Source: Amyelois transitella
Taxonomy: Eukaryota > Arthropoda > Insecta > Lepidoptera > Pyralidae
DNA: 64,000 nucleotides
Reading direction: 5' to 3'
NCBI RefSeq assembly: GCF_032362555.1
Contig: NC_083518.1
Coordinates: forward strand, 7,824,501-7,888,500
Of the stretch, positions 34,401 to 43,250 are shown piece after piece. The translations under genes were made by a program, and so were the position numbers. Every line of letters starts with the position of its first letter. The stretch's first letter is position 1. The notes under the pieces were generated by a model. The model did not search any database. It saw nothing but the letters and a program-made list of their open reading frames with translations, and was not told the DNA's origin.

Positions 34401-37400
34401 ATAAATCACGTCTTTACCCCTAGACAGACCCAAGTCTTGAAGTCTGTAAAGCCACGCTTAGCTGTATAGTTAAATAGGAATTAAGATTTAAATAGAGACA
34501 GATTGCTAGCCTATTTCCCTTGACTTTTACGAATCTTCTTCATAAAAAGAAGAATCTCGTTTCAAAGTATGTTCTTCTGAAGACGATGTACATTATCTTC
34601 GGGTTTATTGAAGAACGAACGAACGAAGAAAGACAACGCATTTGTATTATCTTTCTATTCTCTTCAACCTTGAATTAACGTAAAGTTATAAAGAGAAAAA
34701 ATGTTTATAGGTTGGTTTATCCTATTTTTTTAAGCTTTTATGCTGGTCTGATACCGAAGAAAAAACATTGTAGGTACAGTAGCTTCTCTTCCCGTGCCCA
34801 TTATAAAATTCAATCAAGGGATAGGCAAATAGTTATCTTGGGCAAGCAACCTTTCACTATTTTAATCTCAATACCATTACTAAGCCTCCACATAGCTGTA
34901 TGTGTGAATTTTAGTCTTTTCGAGTATGTTGGCTCTGTATTTTTTTTTTATATTTATGTAGGTATGTTTATCCTAAGTCGCCCACAGATAAAATTAAAAT
35001 TGCTTTACTATGTCGAAAACCACTCGGCAGTATACATCTATCATCATCAAGGGAGCTTGGGATCTGCCTGTGACCATAATCTTGGATTGAGTAAGTCAGA
35101 TTCACACGAAGCGACCCCGTTTGACCTTCGCAAACTTTGCAGGGGAACCTCCCTATTGTTACAAGTTTCTTCCAGTTGCCTAATTATGCGGAGTTTCAGT
35201 GAAAAAACATCATTATAATTTCCTCCTACTTAATGTTTCCCTGTGTTGTGGGAACGTCAATACGTTCAATACAATTATTGAAAGATATAAGCTTATAATA
35301 TTTATGTATTAATAAAACCTCATGAATACTGTTTATCGACGCAGCGGTAGTGTGGCCTGGGTATTGGCTATATACCCAGGTGACCAAAGTGTAATAAAAC
35401 ATCCATTCGTAGTAATATTGTAAATGAGTATAGTATGTATTAAGGACGTCCTGGTCAGACGGACCAGACGAACGAAAGGGTCAGGTCAAAAGTACCCGAA
35501 ACCGCCGAGCTTGTATGAAGAGAGTTATGAATGTGGACGAAGCGAAAGAAGTATGCAGAGATCGTGGCAAGTGGAAAGAGGTAGTCTCTGCCTACCCCTC
35601 CGGGAAAGAGGCGTGATTTTATGTATGTATGTATGTATGAGTATAGTGTTTTTACTTGTCAGTCTGACACGTCAAAACCACAACCGATCTCCATGAAATT
35701 TTGTATAAATAACAGTGGACGGACATAGTGTCAAGGTACTTTTCTCGCCGACGGAGCTATCGGCCAGGCCTCTTATATAAATCTGTGTGATTTATCACGT
35801 ATAAATTTATTTATTTACTCATTAATATATATACATAGTGAACAGACCACTGACTTAGCAACAAAGAGCAATAAGGATGTTCACGCTTTTTATTATGACG
35901 TGAAACAGGACAGGCTGGACTCGTATTGTAAGATATAAGCAACCCATCCCGGTTTCGCACGGGTGAAATTCACGCGATCTGTCCTTACTGGAACAGTGTG
36001 ATTCACACTGTGTGAAGCAACTTAGTTCTATACTTTGTATGAAGTGATAGTATTATTTTTTTAACATATCTTCAGATGATTTCAATTTCCTCCTCCTCCT
36101 TATAAGATTCTTCCACCACAAAACAAACAATACATGCAAATTAACCCAAATGTGCTGTCAAAAATATTTAAATTTTCTTTTTAAAACTTCAGCATGCCCT
36201 CAACCTGTCACAATATTTACCCATTAATATCTTTGTCAGTGTCCGAGGAGTCGGAATTTCGACTGCTACCACTGCTTGCGCTATTCGTCTTTGAACGGCC
36301 AATCTGTAATTATTTTGAAGTCCTTTACTCTCAGCCACTGTTATATAATCCTATTCAAAAGAAAACTAACTGCCCTATAGTTTTTTAAAAATGTTCTTTC
36401 ATGTATAAAAAATAAAACAAGCCAATTATTTTAAATGCATGTTTAATTATATTGAATAACAACATTATAGCTAGTAGTAACTAAGCAAATTTCTTATTCC
36501 TAGATAGAAATATTTCACACAAAATTAGTAACATAGCGCAAAATGTACTTTTAAATTTACTGTACAATTATAGAAACCTAAAAATTTTATGAAAAATTAA
36601 TTGAACATGAAGCTTAAGACCTAACCTTTCTTCTACTGGAATCAGATTTTTTGTCAGAGTCACTGGTAGTTTGCTTTTGAGTTTTAGATGATTCACTCCC
36701 GGACTTGTCCCCTTCACAGCTCTTTCTGGTAGCAGATTCAGTTTGAGAAGATGTGTCATTATTCTTTTTTTGATCACCATCATTTGAGTCTCTAGTCAAT
36801 GATGTGTCTTTTGCCTTATTATCATCATCTTCATTAGAATCTGAAGTCAATACTAACTTTCTTTGATGGCTTTTAGTTTTCTTTTTTGGTCCTTCTTCTT
36901 CATCTGAAGGAATCCCTTTCAGCAAAGAATCTTTTATCTCCTTCAAAACACCACGTAACTGTTCATCCTCTGTGTCAGAACTAGAGGAATAAGTAAGTAA
37001 CATCTTCTTGGCATGCATACTTTCCATTATATGCTTTCTTTTAGATCTAGGTGTAACCTGCTGATCTCTTCTTTTTTTATCTGCTGGAGTTTTAGGGCTA
37101 TTGTTGTCTGAGGAATTCAGCAAAGCAAATTTTACTTCATCAGTATTTTTCGTAGGTTGTATCGGTTCCATAGTATTTTCATTTTTAGAATCATCATTTT
37201 GTCTCTCAGAATTATTGTGTTGATTTGAATTATCATTATTAACTGGAGATTCGGGTCTGGAATTGGAGGGTGATTTTTCGTTTATCTTTTGCATTATATC
37301 ACATGCAGCACTTTCAGATTCTGAACTGGATAATAATGCATTCTTTGTTCTTTGAGCAACCTCTGTGATATTTGCAGTAGGGCTGCCTTGAGTGTTTGGC

Positions 37401-39382
37401 ATATGGTTATCATCATTTGCTTTTTCTGATGTATTTTCATTTTTATCAGAGTCTGAATCTTGAAGTAATGCTGTTTTCAACAAACAATGGTTTGCATTAT
37501 GTGATTTCTTTGGTGCTATATCATCTGAATCAGAGTCATTTAACAATGCATTCTTTACTTTACTAATACTAGATTCACTTGTTTTCCTCTTATCTAAAGA
37601 ATCATTAACATCATTTTCCAAATTTTCTGTAGGTTTGACAATTTTTTCACAAATCACTAAACCACACTGAGTGATTTTGTTTAAATTATGATTGTCAAGA
37701 AATTTTTCTGTTAGTTTTGGTAACTTGTTAACGTTGATTGCAAACTTTTTAGCTTTGAAAGCTTTAACTTCTTTTCTTTTTACTTTCCAATATTCTTCAT
37801 CTCCTTCGTCGTTTTTAAATTTTTTATTGAAGGTTTTCATACTACTGTAATTGTTTTTGTCAGACTGTTTGGGTGATGTTTCATCATTTTGATTCTTCAG
37901 GGTTTTCTTAACTACTTTTTCTAAAACTTGTGGCTTGAGTAATTTGCTTAGACTAACACATTTAATTAAAGGCTTAGTAGTAGTATCTGGGGTTTCACTA
38001 GCTTTACTACTATCCCTATTTTCTTCACTTCTCTCTTCACTCTTATGATCCTCCTTGTCACTTGTATCGGAGAGTAATTCATTTGGTTTACTTTTTTTAT
38101 GATTACTTTTCTCCCCTTTATTATTTTCTTCAATAGTATCATCCAAAATTATATTGTTGGTGTTAGTTTTAGTCCTTAAATTAGAAGACTCATCAGAGCT
38201 ATGTTCACTAAGTACTCGGATTTTCTTTCTTTTCTTAGACTTGTGCTTGTCTTCTTTCACAGCTTCTCCGTCACCAATTGTATCATCTAATATTTCAATG
38301 TTATCATTTCCACTTTTTGTAGATTTCAATTCAGATTCATTGTAAGAGTTGCTATCAGTCTCAGTTATGCTTCTCTTCCTTTTTATCTTTTTGGGAGAAG
38401 TAAATGGTGGATGACATACAGATTTTTCTTCCCTTTTGATTTCCAATGACTTTTGGTCTAAAGTATTATTCTCAGTTGATTTATTCTCTGAATCACTGGA
38501 TAAATCAACTGATGGTAAATTTTTCTTGTTTTCACTATCCGCATGACTAGATGAATTACAATCATTACTTTCAGATGAAGCATTGTTTTTATTTTTACTA
38601 TCAGATTCTTGACTTGAATCATTATCAGTTGAGAAACATACTTTTTTCTTACTTCTCTTTGCTTTGTTTATTTTGGTTATTACAATTTTTTCACTGCAAC
38701 TTTCTCCATGCTTTTCACTTTGCTCACATACTTCATCACTTGGTTTGGTTTTGAGATCTGCATTTTCAGAAAGATTCGGGCCAACACTTATTTCTTTATC
38801 ATCTTTAAAAAATGAACTCTGCGATATATGTTTTTGATCACATTCATTTTCATTAACACTTTCTTTGGATATAGATTTCTTGTGAAGTAAATTGTTCTTC
38901 TTACGCAATCTGTACAACTTACAGTCATAATAAACAGGATATTTTTTTACTAGGTCCGATGGCATGCTACGAGCTAAAACTTTCACAGATATGAAATGTT
39001 TTAAAGGAACTTTTTTTGCTATCCTAAGTTTTCTTGATTCATACTCAATGTATTCATATTTTTCTTTATGTTCGCTATGGAGATTGCCACTTTCTTTAAG
39101 CGACAACTGTTTCCCGCCACTTGACTGGGCTTGCTCTATTATAGTCAGTACTTTTTGTACACCAGTTTCGACATTGACAAGCGATTTCTTGGAGAGTTCG
39201 CAAATCAATAGGACTTTTCGGGCTGCCTTTTGTACTGCATGGGAATTTCTTAACTTATCTCTTCGTATTTTTTTATTCTTCAGGTTTTCCGAGCGAACAC
39301 GTAAATTGGATCCCAATTTGCACAAATATTCCATAGCATCGTTGAGAACGTCGTAAACTGGTATTTCACCCCCAGCCGCCAT
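13454..39382 (-). CDS. ATRX: ATRX/XNP SNF2-family ATP-dependent chromatin remodeller, complete, 29 exons
   Basis: Exons in order: 39382-36626, 36303-36221, 32472-32270, 31803-31697, 31504-31476, 31137-30946, 30617-30515, 30201-30109, 29511-29371, 29032-28916, 26096-25930, 25464-25301, 24609-24472, 24048-23873, 23222-23101, 22745-22622, 22388-22320, 21988-21844, 21031-20857, 20442-20330, 19901-19793, 19235-19064, 18646-18434, 17531-17381, 16659-16529, 15840-15817, 15275-15194, 14571-14441, 13639-13454. All are GT-AG and keep one frame, giving 2138 residues. The motor (about 1190-1905) shows [10 protein letters not shown] (Walker A), [11 protein letters not shown] (about 1390-1400), [26 protein letters not shown] and [11 protein letters not shown]. 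The DEGH box and [15 protein letters not shown] are ATRX signatures and separate it from RAD54. A C-terminal AT-hook, [11 protein letters not shown] (about 2109), follows a Q/M-rich stretch. ATRX remodels heterochromatin and, with DAXX, deposits H3.3. No ADD zinc-finger domain is visible, as in Drosophila XNP. Confidence 0.95.
14360..14440 (-). other. Open frame into ATRX intron 28: possible alternative C-terminus
   Basis: If the donor at the end of exon 28 (AAC|GTATGG) is not used, the frame runs on for 26 codons (starting [13 protein letters not shown]) to TAA. The product would lack the final exon with its AT-hook. The donor is weak, which makes retention plausible, but there is no direct evidence. 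Confidence 0.3.
15817..15840 (-). other. ATRX: ATRX exon 26: 24-nt in-frame microexon
   Basis: ATTTGTCCAG|ATG...GGC|GTAAGT encodes MFGGYDYG and keeps the frame whether included or skipped. Its flanking introns are about 690 and 540 bp. Phase-0 microexons of this size are typical of regulated alternative splicing. Confidence 0.7.
16310..16505 (+). repeat. Dispersed moth repeat fragment in ATRX intron 25
   Basis: It contains TTTTTTGAAGTTGGTTAAAT, AACCGCATCAAAATATGTTC and ACATACATACATGCATACAG, ending in AAGGCGGTTAAAAA. These strings form a familiar lepidopteran transposon-derived block. Confidence 0.5.
17612..17806 (+). repeat. Dispersed moth repeat fragment in ATRX intron 23
   Basis: It starts CTTACTAATATTATAAATGC and ends near GAAGTCGCGGGCGG, the two ends of a very common lepidopteran repeat. 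A second copy lies at 34028-34297. Confidence 0.6.
18173..18422 (+). repeat. SINE-like dispersed repeat, full length, in ATRX intron 23
   Basis: It runs from GCCGTGTGGTTCCCAGCACC through CCATGGATGTCGTAAAAGGC and TTGGCTCTGTCTACCCCGCA to a short TATG tail, about 250 bp. It ends only about 12 bp from the 3' end of ATRX exon 23. Confidence 0.85.
21600..21758 (+). repeat. SINE-like dispersed repeat, 3' part, in ATRX intron 18
   Basis: The copy begins inside the family at GGGCAATGGGCTAGCAACTT and ends in (ATGT)4. It ends 86 bp before exon 18 (antisense to the gene). Confidence 0.8.
23547..23845 (+). repeat. Tail of a tRNA-derived SINE, interrupted by another repeat
   Basis: TATTGTTGAGTTAG (23547-23560) and GTATCCCGTAACACAAG...CTCAATCTGTGTCATTTGTCC (23776-23840) are the two halves of a SINE tail seen intact at 52976-53050. 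The SINE-like repeat at 23579-23775 sits between them. A 14 bp perfect inverted repeat (23547-23560 / 23567-23580) marks the junction. Confidence 0.6.
23579..23775 (+). repeat. SINE-like dispersed repeat, 5'-truncated, in ATRX intron 14
   Basis: It begins at AAAGGCGTAAAAGGCGACTA and continues through GCTGAACGTGGCC to TATATGTATGTA. It is inserted into the tRNA-SINE tail around it. Confidence 0.8.
24690..24998. other. GC-richer unidentified block in ATRX intron 12
   Basis: This segment (for example GACGTCATGCCCGGGAGCCC, GCGCGCGCCGGGCC) is markedly richer in GC than the intron around it and ends where a SINE-like repeat starts. It looks like a transposon fragment, but I cannot name it. Confidence 0.3.
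24999..25254 (+). repeat. SINE-like dispersed repeat, full length, in ATRX intron 12
   Basis: It runs from GCCGTGTGGTTCCCGGTACC to GGGATAAAGACGTCACTATA, with all internal landmarks present. It ends about 45 bp from exon 12. Confidence 0.85.
25677..25858 (-). repeat. SINE-like dispersed repeat, old degraded copy
   Basis: On the minus strand it keeps CTAGAAACCTGTCACAATTC, ACAGCTGAACATGGCC and the ACGTGA end, but most other positions have drifted. Confidence 0.65.
27235..27310 (-). repeat. tRNA-like SINE head (pseudo-tRNA)
   Basis: On the minus strand, TGGTCCAGTGG fits an A box and GTTCGAATCCC a B box, inside GGCTTCGATGG...CCCAACAA. The acceptor ends do not pair as in a working tRNA, so this is a tRNA-derived SINE or tRNA relic. 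Confidence 0.55.
27339..27526 (-). repeat. SINE-like dispersed repeat inside the hAT element
   Basis: It begins with the TACATACATATG tail and ends near AGTCGCCTTTCAC, lacking the head. It inserted after the hAT element did, or was carried with it. Confidence 0.8.
28824..28895. repeat. Foldback: 17 bp perfect inverted repeat in ATRX intron 10
   Basis: GTTCCTTCTTCCTGATG (28824-28840) is the exact complement of 28879-28895, around a 38-nt loop. It lies 20 bp from the donor of exon 10 on the gene strand, so it could form a hairpin next to the splice site. Confidence 0.7.
31849..31895 (-). repeat. SINE-like dispersed repeat, short 3' end only
   Basis: Only the tail and the GGGATATAGACATGACTATA and GCTCTGTCTACCCCGCAAGG segments remain. 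It lies about 45 bp upstream of ATRX exon 4 on the gene strand. Confidence 0.7.
31925..32170. repeat. Remnant of a tRNA-type SINE or related repeat in ATRX intron 3
   Basis: It contains TCTCACGATGTTTTCCCTCA and CGGAAAGAGCATTC, strings of the SINE family seen at 52690-52955, and then a CTGGCTCCTCTCCAGAGAG block. The parts are disordered. Confidence 0.4.
32561..32888. mobile_element. hAT-type MITE, 328 bp, in ATRX intron 2
   Basis: It starts CAGTCTTTCCCAAAGTGGGC and ends AATAAGTTTGGGACTCTCT, and is flanked on both sides by GGTCTTGA (32553-32560 and 32889-32896). Opposed copies of CAAAGTGGGC lie near both ends. It is too short to code for a transposase. Confidence 0.65.
32946..33420 (+). repeat. 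Two tandem-like copies of a common moth repeat
   Basis: The block starting GAGTGACTGACTGACAGACA and ending in CAACCCCCAAGGGGGG occurs at about 32980-33115 and again, more worn, at about 33260-33400. It lies in ATRX intron 2. Confidence 0.5.
34028..34297 (+). repeat. Dispersed moth repeat, near full length, in ATRX intron 2
   Basis: It starts at ATACTAATATTATAAAGAGG and ends GTGGGCGAAGCCGCGGGCGG then AAAGCTAGTA, matching the partial copy at 17612-17806. Confidence 0.6.
34297..34421. repeat. Short direct repeat of about 49 bp
   Basis: The unit AGTATCTTTATATGATTG...AATCACGTCTTTAC occurs at about 34297-34345 and 34372-34420, with a partial copy between. The second copy runs into a SINE-like relic. 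Confidence 0.7.
34391..34535 (-). repeat. SINE-like dispersed repeat, degraded
   Basis: The GTCTTTACCCC, AAGTCTTGAAGTC and GACAGATTGCTAGCC segments of the family can still be read, but the copy is worn. Confidence 0.55.
34795..34950 (+). repeat. SINE-like dispersed repeat, degraded
   Basis: GGGCAAGCAACCTTTCACTA, CACATAGCTGTATG and GTTGGCTCTGTA are the family landmarks left. Confidence 0.5.
35424..35640 (+). mobile_element. 3' end of a non-LTR reverse transcriptase (relic)
   Basis: The + strand reads, with one or two frame changes, as the last residues of a lepidopteran reverse transcriptase: [20 protein letters not shown]-type text ending SAYPSGKEA and a stop, then (TATG)n. Related tails lie at 41500-41660, 45405-45510 and 45790-45953. 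It lies in ATRX intron 2, antisense to the gene. Confidence 0.65.
36626..39382 (-). CDS. ATRX: ATRX exon 1, 919-codon acidic/serine-rich N-terminal region
   Basis: This single exon holds 43 percent of the protein. It starts [20 protein letters not shown] and ends at AAG|GTTAGG, phase 0; reading through would add only VRS before a stop. Residues 1 to about 170 look folded (helical, K/R-rich, with [20 protein letters not shown] and a [13 protein letters not shown] stretch). The rest is low complexity: repeated S/D/E clusters such as [18 protein letters not shown] and LLSSSESES alternate with lysine-rich patches. The A-L-L-x-x-S-[DE]-S unit recurs at least five times and reads as a short linear motif, possibly for casein kinase 2 or for a partner. 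Few cysteines occur and none are spaced like an ADD finger. I assign it to ATRX because it splices in phase into the following acidic exons and no other gene start lies between. Confidence 0.85.
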
Positions 39383-40560
39383 TCCTCTTTTTCGCTATTG
39401 AGATGTAATGTACGATAAACTTCTTGCGTCTTTATCAATTAGCCATCAAATTTAATCTTGATTTGTGAACATTTATTGCGAAATTATGTCACAAAACGTG
39501 CTAAAAAACTATAACGCCGAAGGAATGAAATGAAACAAATAATAAAAAAAACCATAGACTACAAGAAACGTCTCATTCCACACAAAATAAAAAATTGCAG
39601 TTAAGATTTCTTTTAAACTTCAATAATCTGGGAAGTATACCCAAAAAAACTTTTCAAAATTATAGAGAAAAATGAAAATTAAATAATTTAAGATAAGTTA
39701 ATGAAAATCAATTGGTTTACATATTGATTTTATTATTAATTCATATGATGCATAGTGATAACAAGCATTCGGCTACTTGTAATGGAACGCACTTTGGTAC
39801 ACGATCTTTTTAACTTGGCTGGGTTACACCTACATATATAAATCTACAGCACAAAATAGCGGCAAATAGGTCTATACTAGATGTATATACATATGTCTAT
39901 GTATGCATAATTACATAGAATTTGTTACCATTGTAATTGTATGACAAAGTGGATAACAGGCCCAGTGGACTTAAGTTTTCTAATAGGAACACTTTCGTCA
40001 ATAGGAATAAAAAAACCTACGAGGTACTAGCAATTTTTTGTACTTACCTTTCATGTAAATGGCTGAACCAGCGTTTTATGGTCCTGTTTCGGTATGAGTG
40101 GGCTTAGCCACGATTCAAATTCATCGTTACTGTTTATTTAGTGAATTCAATGATAATTAACACACATTATTCCGCTTCAATACCGAAAATTCGGCGAAAT
40201 AAGCGAGGTAGGCAAACTATCCAAAACAGTCGTGAAAAAGTACCATAGACTAAAGCTAGAAGAGTAGTGACGGGTATTGACAAATTGTGGTTAGAAACTC
40301 AGGACTTTGACTTAGCAAGAACCAATGAAATAATGAAGGATAGGAGCCTGACTACCTACATATTTAGGTCAGGATGATAGAGATCAGGAAATTTTAGCAT
40401 TGATATTTGTTTGTTAGTTAGTATATAGTGGATCAAGGAAGAGTACATAAGGTGTTTTATTCATAATTTTTTTCAAAGCTTATCTTTTTATTAATCGGAA
40501 TTGTTCTATTTTGTGTCATAAATCAGGTCAGGTTCGTCAACAGTATCATTAATGTCTTAT
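39383..40560. promoter_or_regulatory. Upstream region of ATRX; otherwise no feature seen
   Basis: About 1.2 kb lies upstream of the ATRX start codon before recognisable transposon relics begin. It is AT-rich, without a coding frame. The ATRX promoter should lie in the first few hundred bases, but I see no distinct core element. Confidence 0.35.
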
Positions 40561-41660
40561 AAAATCTTTTTTTTATCAGTTTCATCACCTTTTCAAATTG
40601 TGCTGAAGAAGCGGCCGAGTGTCGAGGGATTGGTGTAAAGCTATCATCTTACCACTTACAGGAAAAGGCTAGCTAGACTGCAAAAATTGTCGCGGTATTA
40701 GTCTGCTAATCGGCAATTGTAAGCAAAAGTATTCGTTAAATATTTATGAAATGAGCAGTGCCTTGATACGGGCACTGAAATTTTTATATATGGATTGTGA
40801 TTGTGTTAACGGGGTGTAAACTGACTGGTTTAATATTAAGAAAGATATTATACAGAGACATATCTCTGTATAATATCTTTCTTAATATTAAACCAGTCTC
40901 ATCATAATGCGTCACCTTATCTGTTTAACCTATCCATGGAAAGCTGTTTGACAGATTTGAAAGAGTCTGAAAGTGGTTTAAGGATGAACTAGTTACTCGA
41001 CAAATGTCTTCTTCATGCTGACAATCAGGTTATACTGGCGTCTTTGAATAGGAAAGGAATAAAAATGGACGTACATAAGTAAAACAAAAACGATGGATTT
41101 TGAAAAAGAGGAGTAAATATATAAAATTTTTATTCCATGAGAAATTATAGAACAAATGAAACAGTTTGTATATTTAGAATTTAAATTTACAGCAAATGGT
41201 AAGTGTGATAGTGATATTGAAAGAAGAGTGAATGCGAGGGGGGGGGGACATGGTAAATTAGAAGTTGACCAAAATGGCTCGCCTGGTGGTATATAAGGGC
41301 GTGTTGGACCCTTACATGAAAAATTAAAATGACAAAGTGGAATGAACATGGTTGAAATGAGAGCACTCTAAGTGCTTGATGTATGATCTGTATAAAACTG
41401 AGTGACAGGATAGAGAACAGCGTAATAATGGAATGTTATGATGTGAAAGAAGATTTAATAACAGAAATTGAATGCATGGATGGTTGTTCATATTAAAGGG
41501 ATGAATGAAAGTAGGTTGACCAAACAAATGCATGCCCCATTCAAACTTCCTTTGTACATTTGTTTGTCATGGAGTGGGAAGGTTTAGACGAACCTACCTT
41601 GATCAAATCGAAGACGTACAGGCAAAAGGTCAGAGAGTTATGAATGAAAAAAAAAGCGTG
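40560..41660 (+). pseudogene. Decayed non-LTR retrotransposon reverse transcriptase
   Basis: Reading the + strand across several frames gives fragments in the right order for one reverse transcriptase: NCRGISLL near 40685, HADNQVILA (a ruined YADD box) near 41015, KCDSDIERRVNA near 41205, YKGVLDPYM near 41295, then EMRAL, and a DRIENSVIMECYDVKED-like stretch near 41410-41455, then MNESRLTKQM near 41500. Stops and shifts break every frame. A perfect hairpin (40823-40898) lies inside. Confidence 0.65.
40823..40898. repeat. Perfect hairpin: 36 bp arms, 4-nt loop
   Basis: Positions 40823-40858 are the exact reverse complement of 40863-40898, around the loop CATA. The arms open GACTGGTTTAATATTAAGAA. 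No mismatch is present. Confidence 0.95.
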
Positions 41661-41766
41661 CCTACTTGTCAAAGTCAGTAATTGTTATTCATTCGTTCGT
41701 GCGACTTGGTTTATATTTTTGACTTTATGAAAAAGTTCCTGTTGTGTAATAAAATACAAAACAATC

Positions 41767-42072
41767 ATGGTCAGGCAAATTCTCAGAACGAGCGTTATTA
41801 GAAGTTTTGCAAGGTATTATAGTGAGGGAGTTGGACAGCACCAGAGTTCATCTACACCTCCGCCTTCTCAACCACCTAAAGATGTTCCAGGATTGAGTAG
41901 CGCCGTGGTACACCCAGCTTCTCAGCCGGTTGGACCTAACGTGGATCCAGCGAAATCTGGAGCTTATAAAGTGCCGGAATACTTTTGTTACGATAATATG
42001 AGTTTCTTTGAAGCAGAAGTAGAAATGGCTAAATACAGACTACCACAACCCTCAGCGGTGAAGCAAAACTAA
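41767..42072 (+). CDS. NDUFV3: NADH dehydrogenase [ubiquinone] flavoprotein 3-like (complex I 10 kDa subunit)
   Basis: A 101-residue frame with no intron. The N-terminus (MVRQILRTSVIRSFARYYSE) is basic with no acidic residue before position 20, as expected of a mitochondrial presequence. A proline/serine-rich linker follows, and the conserved domain is at the C-terminus: YKVPEYFCYDNMSFFEAEVE then MAKYRLPQPS. Human NDUFV3 ends with the same layout (YKNLQHHDYSTYTFLDL, LELSKFRMPQPSS). The subunit is an accessory part of the N-module of complex I, next to NDUFV1 and NDUFV2 in the matrix arm. The small size fits the short 10 kDa isoform. The start codon is the first in the frame and lies 7 nt after a CAAAACA run. 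Confidence 0.8.
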   Translation: MVRQILRTSVIRSFARYYSEGVGQHQSSSTPPPSQPPKDVPGLSSAVVHPASQPVGPNVDPAKSGAYKVPEYFCYDNMSFFEAEVEMAKYRLPQPSAVKQN

Positions 42073-42203
42073 ATTATATTTGGGAGCTGCTGTAATATTG
42101 ATTAAATTTTATTGATTTAGTGAGTCTATTAAATTATTGCAATGTAATAATTCTTGAGTTTTATTATTATAATAACGGTACAATAATAATTCACATAACT
42201 TTA

Positions 42204-42209
42204 AATAAA
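42204..42209 (+). promoter_or_regulatory. Candidate poly(A) signal AATAAA for the NDUFV3-like gene
   Basis: The hexamer stands 130 bp after the stop codon. Confidence 0.5.
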
Positions 42210-43153
42210 ACACATAACACTAAACAAATATTTATTTAACCTGAATAGATTCAAATTGCATCTTAAAGCATTGGCAATTAAATAGCATCAGTTGCAATAG
42301 AAGTTGAGCAAATAGTCCAGCAAGAAGCTCAGTGTTTGCTAGATCAGGAACAGTCAACATTAAACTGATGGTCTCCTTTATGCTGCAGCTGAACTTTCCT
42401 TTTCCCTTAATTTTCGGTCTACTTAGCTGCCGCATGTTGGGACACTGTAAATACTCTAATATAAAGGATTCAGATATTTTCTTCTCTTTATATTATAACT
42501 GGGTTCAGCTCAAAATTAGGATGTTTTTCAAAATCAGTGATTCTTTGAGGACAATTTTAAGTTTATAGTGTTTAAGGCACGTAATAAGATTTTGGTTATC
42601 TTGGTCAACCATCCTTAATATGAATACAATCTATTTGCTAATCTAGATTGCCATCATAGAGATTGATTATTCAGATTTCTATGATTGCTCTCCAGATACT
42701 TCTATATAAATATATATACAGGACAAATTCCCTTCTGAATCTATAGAGCCTGACAAAGCTGCTCAAGCTACAAATGACGTTAAACAATTGTTGTATGAGA
42801 AAACTAAATTAAAGCAGTGCATTTTGATGGTAGGTGTGGGTAGTGAAAATTGGGAATTTAACTTGGCTCATTTTATTGACTTAAACCTGGTATGAATCTA
42901 ATAAGAGTAATTTAATTAATATTTCTTAAGGGCAGATTTCCTGATCAAAGTTTTCAGATATTCATTGGTGAGTGCATGGTGAGTCGGCTTCCAAGTAAAT
43001 TATCACCGCAACAGCCACTGGTGGGCTCCACCCACCCTTATCACGAGATGAAGCTCATAATGGTAGTTTCAAGTGTAGCTACCTATTTAATATCAGTACT
43101 CAAATGTAACTACTTATTTTAAATGGAATGTTTTGTTGGAATTTAATGAGAAC

Positions 43154-43194
43154 AAAAATCTATTTTCTTTTGGAGTAAAAGAAAATAGATTTTT
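43154..43194. repeat. Perfect hairpin: 18 bp arms, 5-nt loop
   Basis: AAAAATCTATTTTCTTTT (43154-43171) is the exact complement of 43177-43194; the loop is GGAGT. The next hairpin begins 2 bp further on. Confidence 0.95.
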
Positions 43195-43196
43195 GA

Positions 43197-43250
43197 AACC
43201 ATGTCAAGAAAAAAGTTACCACTATGGGTAACTTTTTTCTTGACATGGTT
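43197..43250. repeat. Perfect hairpin: 24 bp arms, 6-nt loop
   Basis: Positions 43197-43220 are the exact complement of 43227-43250, around ACTATG. It lies directly beside the hairpin at 43154-43194. Confidence 0.95.

Noticed and set aside
34712-35218. Plus-strand open frame of 168 codons
   Set aside because: It runs through a SINE-like relic and other intronic repeats of ATRX and has no coding character.
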